64,000 bases of DNA. Origin: Symbiodinium sp. CCMP2592. Its lineage: Eukaryota > Sar > Dinophyceae > Suessiales > Symbiodiniaceae. The notes under the pieces are model-generated. The model was given only the letters and a program-made list of their open reading frames with translations. It was not told the DNA's origin and made no database searches. The stretch covers positions 39,347-103,346 of the forward strand of contig CAJNDT010000994.1 in the NCBI GenBank assembly GCA_905221615.1, given 5' to 3'. This document shows positions 56,427-64,000 of the stretch, piece after piece. The position numbers and the translations under genes are program-made. Every line of letters starts with the position of its first letter. Within the stretch, counting starts at the first letter, position 1.

Positions 56427-59400
56427 ATGCCACTGGAAGCTGTGGATGATTTGTCCGAATCAGATGTGGAGGATGAGCCGCTCAGCAAGCCTCATTGATC
56501 TGTATGGTAGATGTTCCATGTCAGACCAGTTGTCATTGTGTTGCAATCGTCCAGATAGCAAGAAGCGAAACTCTCAGGCCAAGCGCAGACAAAGTGAAAG
56601 GCCAAGTCGTGTTTGTGAAGTCCTTGAAAAGACGACGCCAAGATAAATCTGCGTGGCCTAAGTTTGGAATTGCTACGACAGAGACGGCGAAGAACATATT
56701 TCATGTGCGACAGTATAGTGTCGCACTTGCGACAGCTCCCAAGCTGAAAATGATGGTTGCGACTTGACTTGGCTTATTGCTTGCGTGCGCCGAGTACTTG
56801 TCCGCACCATGATTTTCCTAAACAAAATTCTGTGCGGACATACAACTCAGGCAAACAGTGTCAAGAAAGAGGGCAAGTTGAAGAAGAAAAAGGCCAACGG
56901 TGCAACCCGCTTCCAGGGCCAGCGCATGTTCAATTACTGGAGCAGCATTCGTGACTCGGTTCTTTGTGAGTCCTTATCGCTCCAATTGAAAACGTTTCCC
57001 GCCTCAGGTTGCTTTGGAGGAACAACACGGGCTGCGAAAGAGGATGCCGACGTGAGCACCAGAGGGATTCGCGCAGCGTGGCGAGGTCAACGTTGTCGAC
57101 ATAGACATAGACATGTGAAATCTACATTAAATTATCTGCAACCTTGCATCATGACGTGTTGTGCAGGAAACCAGTCGTAAAGCTAAGGATCTGGCCAACA
57201 TGATAAAATTCTCCACCATCTATCGTGCGGCTGTGCCTGCTGCAAAGGCTCAGGCGAGCCGCTTCTTAACCCTCCCTGCAGCTGAATGGTTCAGTGGCAT
57301 CTTGTTGTTGGAAGTAAATTCCTGGTGTTTTCTTTGATATTGCAGACTCGGCTGTGCCAGCAGCCGTCAAGAAAATACACCCGGAAGCGTTGATCCCAAT
57401 CTGTTCACATTCGCTACAATAATAATAATAATGATACTACATAATAATACTAATATTGAGCATGAGTTCAGACTTATCAAACAATTCAAGGTATACATGT
57501 TGAAACCCACGAAGCTGAGCCGCGAAACCTGGAAGTCTGCCTTTCTTCTACCATAATAAGCACCCCAACCCTAAACTCCTCAAAAGAACCTCGATTTCGC
57601 TCAGGTCTGCCACGGAATTGGACGATAGCAAAAAAGGGAGCCGTGGATGCAGAGGCGTTCCGAGAATCCTTTCCAGACGCAGCTAAGGACAGGTGCGTTC
57701 AGGCATTCAGTATTAAGCTGCTTTCAGTAGCCACATAAAATACCGGGGAATGCCAGCCAGGAGGCCCTTGTTTTGCCTAGTATTCTGGCTCGACTTTATA
57801 GGACATTAGACGTAGAGCCCATGTCGGGTAGGTTTGCCCATCCTGCTTTTGAAGCTTACGAAAGAGAGCGTTGGCACACATTAAATCAAAGAACGCACAA
57901 GATGATCTCTCCAGCAGGACTTGAAGTCGAAGCTTCCGGTCGTGAGCCTTTTTTCTGGCATTGGAGGCCTTGAGTTGGGGATGTCGAGGCTGCTCGTCGT
58001 TGGCGTTAAGGAATTGGGTCCAGGTGATGCATCTCAATTTTATTGTTGCTGTTCAGCGGGGAAGGTATACGTCTTCAATTCGCAGTGTGCAGCACAAAGT
58101 GCCTCGTGGACATGTGGCCTTTTCGTGCGATGTTGGGCTACCAGACTCCTCTGTACACAGACACATGCCTGTAGTTGTGCAGTCTGTGCGACACTCTGCT
58201 ACGTAGTATGTCTAGTGTACGTATGTATGTATGCATAAAGTCTAGCACATGTGTAAGCGCCGGTACAGAAGTATAGTAAGGGTTTAGGGTTGGGGTGAAG
58301 GCTATGGGGTGTCTGGCCTTGGGGTGGAGGATTTGCTTTGAACTTAGCTGTCCTGGCAACCACCAGTCATTCAAAAAAACACTCTTCCAAGCCCAGGTTT
58401 TTCTATGCCACTGACTTCGTTGCCCGGATAGAATGGCCTGCGGAGTTTGTGGTCCGTGTCTGAACTTGGCTGATATACGTGATTTTCAATTGAGGTGGAA
58501 CACAATCCCGCCTGCCAGGCCGTCCTGCGATGCAGGATGGCCGATGGGCTGTTGCCGCGAGCCAACATTTACAGTGATGTGTCATCGTTCCCCCCGCGGG
58601 GGTGCCGTCCAGCTGCCGTTGGAGTCGGTGGCGGCTTTCCATGCCAAGCTCATTCGTTGCAAAGACTGGTTACGTTTACTGGCTTGAAAGGAAGGTATTC
58701 AAAGTGAGGGATCGTGTTTGGTCCGTGATGGTCAGCTCAGGGCATTTCGACTGGCGGCCACCAGAGAGGGTTCGGAGACGAACGAACGGTTTTGCTCAAA
58801 GAAATCTTCAGAATCTACGATCAGCTTGACAAGTCGAAGCCGCTTGTTGTATCAAGTCCATTTCTTGCAATGGTATAATGTCCTGCTGTACTAATGAAAA
58901 AACAAAGAGATGTCAAGGCGATCCCTCATCTACTTGGAGAACACCCAGGCTCTTTTGGGTACCGTGCCCAAGATGCAGGACATCATGCGCTACATCATCG
59001 TGGAAGCTCGGCTTTCTTTTGGTTTCTGGCTAAATCTGGGGTTCTAAATCTTATAGGCTAAGCAGTCGCAGTGCTTGATGGAGCTTTTTGTGTTTTTTTG
59101 GGCTTCGTGAGTGATCAGGTGCTGCAGCTTGCAAATGCATGAGCGCATGGGGCACGTTTAAGATCCATCATTTGGGATAATAATTTCTTTGTTGGCATTA
59201 AGTGAACTATTAGTCTGTGCTGGGTTCTAGGTTCTGGCAGTGTGCCGTTCCTTGCCGCTCCTTCTTGGTTCCAATGCCAAGCAAACAGATAGTTATAGAA
59301 CAGCCGAAGTTTTTACACAAACTAGGTGCCCACCTGACTGATTATTATGGCGTGGAAGGAGTTCATCGCTGGACCCATCTATGAACGTGTTAGTTTCGTA

Positions 59401-60883
59401 TTTAATTTAGTCATGTTGGAGCCCATCTTCCATGGAAGCGTTTCACTCTGACTGTCGTTGCAGCTGGTGACATCAACCTCACACCGCTTTGTCTTGGGCA
59501 GTTGCAGTTGCGGCGGGCGTCATGCTGTGGCAACACCAACCTTGGGAGGTGAGGCTGGTCAAGACCTTGGAACAAATTTTCCGATAATCTGCTGCCTTTC
59601 AACTTTTGTGGCCTTGACTGAGTGGCTTTTGGCCAAGCACGACAATCCGGAGATTTCTTCGTGGACTCGTGGATCGAAGAAGAAGAAGTGGCCAATTCAA
59701 TGCTGTTGTGACTTGATGCGGCAAGCGTGGGGATATATCCCTGGCGGTCCAGTGACATCTCCTCTCGCTTTCCGCGTGGAATCACAAGGTATGGTTCACA
59801 TTGCATGAATTTCTCTCCCTTTGATGCTGACAGTCCTGCAGGCCCGGCAAAGAGAAAAATGACGGGACAGTTAAACAGGCACGCGCACCAGAGGAGCACC
59901 CAGTAGACATGTTACGGTTGTGAAGGGTTTGGGCAGTGTCGTTGTCGTTGTGAGGGGATGAAACATGGGTTTGCAGTTTAACTTAAACTAGTCAACGACA
60001 CCAAGGAATGTTCCCAGCGCGACTTGGTGCTTTCCTGGGCTGCAGTCAGCTTGCAGCACGTGGGACTAGCCGTGGCTGGGCTTGTTGTGTTGGTCAATTC
60101 CACCTCTCAGGGCCTCATAACTTTAACGTACGGGGTTTTGGGATATTATATAGTGAATACAGCCGTATGTAGGAAAATGCAAGCTGAAGCCCTGCTTGTA
60201 GGATATTTGTTTGGAAATATTTTAATACATGCTGATCGCCCCTGTAGCGGTTTAAATTAATCTGGATTAATGATTAGTGCGGGTTGAGGGTGGATGACTT
60301 GTTTTTTTCATAGAGCTCGCGAGTCAGCTCACTCAAGTCCTCTGTTGGAGCCAATCGAAAACCAGAACCCTTTTTTTCTATAGGGCATAATAACAGTAAC
60401 AGTAACAGACGTATACTGTTACTTTTTGTTTCTTGGGATGCAAAGCCCGCTTCAGGCTGGCTTGTAGGATTGAAGAAATCACTGCTTTAAACCTGAGTAC
60501 AACACCCGCCTATTGTTGCAGGCGAAGAGAAAGCGTGTTTTCTTCTGGGCGGTCAAGAAAGGTGTGAAGCTCCTTGATGCTCCTCGGCTATGCTATTCTT
60601 CAAAGGAATCAGCATCTTGTCTTTTAAATACCTCGGGACACTTCTTGGAAGGGTTGCTGGTCCTGGTGCTTCTGAGGACATCCAGCTGCAGCCGCTGTCG
60701 AGCTTTTTGCCTCCTTCCTGGAATCCTCGCGCCTCGCTTCCTGTTGCTGAGTGGTTGACGGACAGTCAGACGGCAGAGGACAAGGAGCGCCTTAAGATGC
60801 TTGGCAACATCGTGGTGCCACAGTGCGGTTCATTAGCAGGTGACCTTCTCTTGAGGCTGACACGGGAGGCCAGGAACATATGA
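56427..60883 (+). CDS. DNA (cytosine-5) methyltransferase, intron-rich gene
   Basis: C5-methyltransferase motifs occur in order on the + strand in separate exons. Motif I LFSGIGGLELG is in an exon starting about 57918. EHNPACQAVLR and motif IV GGGFPCQ are in the exon from 58495. RTVLLKEIFRIYDQL is in the exon from 58765 to about 58848. Motif VI appears as YLENTQALLG (Thr for the usual Val) near 58933. Motif VIII AKRKRVFFWAVKK is at about 60523-60559, and motif X RLKMLGNIVVPQ is near 60795, with a stop at 60881-60883. Exon phases fit across introns at about 57694-57769 and 57812-57917. Upstream exons (about 56857-56957, 57007-57050, 57169-57317 and 57604-57693) look coding, and the Lys/Arg-rich one fits a nuclear N-terminus. 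The first ATG at 56427 follows a TTGTCTTTCAG acceptor. Introns are GT-AG. The region 58960-60500 includes exons I could not place. The enzyme would methylate cytosine from S-adenosylmethionine in the nucleus. Confidence 0.65.
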
Positions 60884-61500
60884 TATGTTTCTTGCATAGG
60901 AAGCAAGGAGTGTGAGTACAGCATCGAAGCTGGAGAAAGGAGTTCGTACCATCCCATGATTTTTGCTGGATACATGTTTCGCAGGTTTAACCCTACAGTC
61001 GTCATCATTAGTGTTGCAAAACAGATAGACCCTAAACCCTACTTACTTAGCAGCCTCCATTTTTTCAATAAAGAGGTGAGTGTGCACATATTAGTGTGCG
61101 ATTCGGTGGGACAGATGGGTAAAGGGTTTTGAATTGCTGACACCTTAAATACAAACCGGATTCTCACTACAATTGCAGTGTTACATTCCGAAGCCTATTT
61201 ACATATAGTATGCTCAGCATGGACTGCCAGAGAACCCCCTCCAGCCTAACTTTCAGCACCCGACACTTCAAAAGAAAACCCTGCAAAGAACCTGCGTCGT
61301 GGATAGGTTCAGAGCTTTCGGTGCCCTAAGATTTAGGGTTTAGGGTTTTGGAGAGTGAAGTTTTCCAGGTCGTGCGGTTTCAGTTGTCCTGGATTTGAAG
61401 GCGGGGTTGGGGCCATGTGTTCCGCATGATGGTTGAAAGACCTGGGAGCCAGCAGTGCATTGTCAACCTTCAAGCAGAACCTTGCAGACCATCATTGATT
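60884..61500. other. Intergenic, no supported gene
   Basis: No gene is seen. Isolated CCCTAAACCC (61031) and TTTAGGGTTTAGGG (61331) words are present; they are too short to call telomeric blocks. Confidence 0.4.
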
Positions 61501-61501
61501 C

Positions 61502-61861
61502 GTGCACATTCATGACGGAGGACAAGCTTCAACACATCATCATGTCCAGTCGTTAATTAGCGAGTTCATGGAAGCACGTGCCCTACAGCGCCCGCCGGCA
61601 ACGCTTCGTCGGCTGCTTCTTCTTTGGCTGTATGAGTCTGCTGAAATAACGGGTTGGCGCTCGGCTATTCTGAACCCTTACGCACTCCCGCAGGTCTTAG
61701 GTGCATCTGCCACAGGATCTCGGGTGATCCTGTTGCTTGGGATCTCTGAGGTCGATTGTCTCCGCATCTCCTGTAGGGAGACCATGCTGGTGTTCAGTAA
61801 CATAGAAGAGATGGTGCGGGCGGATCGAGGGCGCCTGAGGCGGGCCTACTATGGTCAATAA
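61502..61861 (+). CDS. Hypothetical short frame, possibly an exon
   Basis: A frame of about 119 codons ending in TAA at 61859-61861. It has no ATG at its 5' edge. An acceptor-like CATGTCCAG at about 61541-61549 could start an exon reading through LISEFMEARALQRPPATLRR. The composition is protein-like (Leu/Arg-rich helix, then GSRVILLLGISEVDCLRI), but I recognise no family. It lies 0.6 kb after the methyltransferase stop and could be a separate gene or chance. Confidence 0.25.
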   Translation: MHIHDGGQASTHHHVQSLISEFMEARALQRPPATLRRLLLLWLYESAEITGWRSAILNPYALPQVLGASATGSRVILLLGISEVDCLRISCRETMLVFSNIEEMVRADRGRLRRAYYGQ

Positions 61862-62500
61862 ACTATGATTGGGCCTGCTGAATTTCATGACATGCAGGAG
61901 ACTGAGAACGGCCTGCATTTTTGGATGCTCAGTCCTTCCTGAGGTTGATTGTGCCTGGCATATCAAAAGTTCTCGCTTCTTATGCTTACGGTTTAGAATT
62001 CATTTTTTTCGGGTGCCTTGAGCCAGGATTGAGCTATGTTGGGGGTTTAACCTTTCGGTTTCAGGGTTTAGCGGTCTTGGCTTCGGGCTTACAGTGTGGT
62101 TGAGGACTTGACTTCGGATTGCGATGCTGAAGCTGCTGCTGATAATTAAGAAACGATGTTGATGCTGACGGTGATCCTGCATCATGGCGGTGGTCCTGGT
62201 GCTGATGATGATGATGAAGCTGCTGATGTTTGGGATGCTTCTTGAAGCGTGCGGGAAATGATTCAGGGATCGAGCTTCAGTTTTTGGTGACTCGACTCCA
62301 GCAGTAATGTTTGTGATTACTTCAGACAGGTGGATGTAGTTTGGATTGCAAGCCAAGGCCCCCAAGGGTAAATGTAGAACCAAGACTAATTAGTGAAGCT
62401 GTTAAACTCTGTACTACCCCAAAGTTAGCCATCAACCCCCCCAAACAATCCCGGTTCTTGTTTTCGCGCCCCCAAAACTGGCAACATGCACGTGCAAAGC
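61862..62500. other. Gene-free stretch
   Basis: No supported gene. A GATGATGATGATGAAGCTGCTGATG simple tract lies near 62200, and scattered GGGTTTA words are present. Confidence 0.4.
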
Positions 62501-62504
62501 CGGG

Positions 62505-63010
62505 GTGGAAGGGGGGAGGGGGGCGGAAGGGTTCGTGGGGTGATGTGGCAGCACTGCAAAATTAATTGTGCCGAGGGACGGATGGGGGAGGGTGAGGTGA
62601 GGTGGTAGCATTGCACGTGCTCAAAAAAGGGATGGGGCCACGGTTTGTGGGTGAAGTGGCAGCACGTGCTCAGGGAGGGATGGGGGAGGGTTTCTGGGGT
62701 CAGGCGGCAGCACTGCACAAGTGCTGAGGGAGGGGGTGCTGGGTGGTGGTGGGTGGTGGTTGGTGGTGGTGGGTGGTGGTGGTGGGTGGTGGGTCATAAG
62801 TAAAGTTGAATTTGATTCCCCTAATAGTCACGCACAATAGTCTTCCTGGGAATGGCTTTGTTAACCGCCTTTTTTGTGACGTGGATGGGGGGAGGGGGTG
62901 AGAAAGCAGCACTGCACAAGTACAAGGGATGGGTTTTTTTGGGGTGGGGTGGCAGCAATGCATAAGTCTCAATAAATGCTGAAACAAGGATGGGGGCAGT
63001 GGGCAGGGGT
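62505..63010 (+). repeat. G-rich minisatellite with GGCAGCACTGCACAAG core, containing a GGT microsatellite
   Basis: Four to five irregular units of 60-90 bp contain GGGTG-TGG-GGCAGCACTGCA, AGTGCTGAGGGAGGG and GGATGGGG words. A (GGT)n/(GGGTGGT)n tract at about 62733-62795 interrupts it. The G-runs could form quadruplexes. Antisense frames are C/P/H-rich repeat translations. Confidence 0.75.
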
Positions 63011-63560
63011 CAGGGGGGTTGCACAGCAGCTCGCCCACAAACACTTTGAAGATCCACCAAGAAGCTCCCCATGTCCCGAATGTATCCAGGCCCGACCCTG
63101 CGTTTCCAATCCCCAGAGTAACATCCCAGACCCTGCCTTCAATCTAGGTTTTGAGCTCCAAATCGTTTGATTGCTAGAAGCTAGCAGTTTGGATTGTGTT
63201 GAGATGTATTGTCATCTATATCTTGTTTTTTTCCATCCTGTAGCACTGTATTTTTCCTGCATGCTACCTGGAATATCGTTGCTAGTTGGTAGGCCTATAG
63301 TACTAGCACAATGACGTTCGGTGCTCAAGTGCCCTCGCATCCTCAACCACGCCCAATCATTTTATGAAGTTCGACCCTTGCTTTGACTGACCTCTCTAAT
63401 TATAATATGACCAGAACCCTAAACCCCCAGCACCTGGAATCCTTCTAGAACCTGCGCAGAAGTCTCCTAGAACGTGTTGTGCCGCCGGTGGAGACTAAGC
63501 CCCAAACCTCCAAACCCTAAGCGTTGAACTCCTCACTTCTTATACTGTACCGTTCTTCAG
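63011..63560. other. Gene-free stretch
   Basis: No gene is supported. One ACCCTAAACCC word lies at 63417 and AACCCTAAGCG at 63522. Confidence 0.4.
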
Positions 63561-63577
63561 GGAATTTGCACCCTACT

Positions 63578-63870
63578 AGGTATTCCTACTAGGTATTATT
63601 CCGACTGTAACTACTGTAGCAAGAAGGAAAAGGGCCCTCAAAAAAATACAAAGAACTCCTAAATTCGTAAGCCTGAGGAAGGACACACAACGGCATAATC
63701 ATAGTTTTGATCACCTACAATCGATGACTAGTCTCAACTTGCCGAGTGTCCTTTCAACGGCTCTACCTACTCGGAATTCCTACTAGGTATTACTCCGACT
63801 GTAACTACTGTAGCAAGAAGGAAAAGGGCCCTCAAACAATAAAAAGAACTCCTAAATTCGTAAGCCTGAG
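63578..63870 (+). repeat. ~100 bp direct repeat, two copies about 205 bp apart
   Basis: Copies at about 63578-63681 and 63783-63870 share TCCTACTAGGTATTA, CCGACTGTAACTACTGTAGC, AAGAAGGAAAAGGGCCCTCAA and CCTAAATTCGTAAGCCTGAG. Confidence 0.85.
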
Positions 63871-64000
63871 CCAGTCCAAGCCCAGCCCAAAGCCTGAAAA
63901 CAAATCGCGAAAATGCACCCAGCACAGAACAAAACCCAAGTTGAAAAACCTTCGCTGCAAACCGAAGCCAACCTGAAGCTGGAGAGCCCCTCGCCCTCAG

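Noticed and set aside
62425..63044. Antisense Cys/Pro/His-rich frames
   Set aside because: They come from the G-rich minisatellite and GGT microsatellite; residue patterns follow the repeat units.
1..64000. DinoSL spliced-leader relics, tRNA or large rRNA genes
   Set aside because: Reading for the spliced-leader core, cloverleaf-like segments and conserved rRNA words gave nothing convincing.

Overview
This window looks like nuclear DNA from a unicellular alga or other protist. The evidence is long interstitial blocks of the plant/alveolate-type telomere repeat (CCCTAAA on the + strand), GT-AG introns of roughly 70-110 bp in one gene, pyrimidine-rich CAG acceptors just before some start codons, very repeat-rich intergenic DNA, and no bacterial operon signals. 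A dinoflagellate is my first guess. A cryptophyte or another alga with TTTAGGG telomeres is also possible, and no DinoSL relic was found to settle it.

Positions 1-11916 and 17521-29452 are two direct, almost identical copies of one 11.9 kb cassette, offset by 17,520 bp. Each copy holds five intronless + strand genes. Gene 1 encodes a basic protein with two C-x7-C-x16-C-x2-C modules. Genes 2 and 4 encode an unrecognised 251-residue protein. Gene 3 encodes a 537-residue USP-type (C19) deubiquitinase-like protein with two HTH-like repeats. Gene 5 encodes a 1781-residue fusion of the same USP module, HTH-like repeats, a zinc ribbon, a Helitron-type HUH Rep domain (HLH plus two tyrosines) and a PIF1/RecD-type helicase. 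Genes 2-5 are each preceded by a copy of one ~192 bp leader. Genes 2-3 and 4-5 arose by a 2,961 bp internal tandem duplication, and gene 3 also carries a 300 bp internal duplication. I read the cassette as a Helitron-related mobile element, or a gene family derived from one.

The spacer at 11917-17400 has telomere-word minisatellites, a long inverted repeat around 14.5 kb and an ~85 bp tandem array; no gene is supported there. From 29453 to about 50011 the DNA is subtelomere-like. It holds nine telomeric blocks (counting the two that end the cassettes), many with hairpin-forming flanks, and 2.3-4.5 kb repeat units containing GATA-type and TCCG-type simple repeats. Long open frames in this region are low-complexity artefacts.

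From 50 kb onward the sequence becomes more genic. It contains two minisatellites built on a GATTG...CAATC hairpin, a possible signal-peptide exon, a probable frameshifted gene, and an OTU-type cysteine protease with a C2H2-like motif that resembles the front end of an OTU-bearing Helitron-like protein. It also contains an intron-rich DNA cytosine-5 methyltransferase gene at about 56.4-60.9 kb. The last 3 kb are mostly G-rich minisatellites and a duplicated ~100 bp segment.
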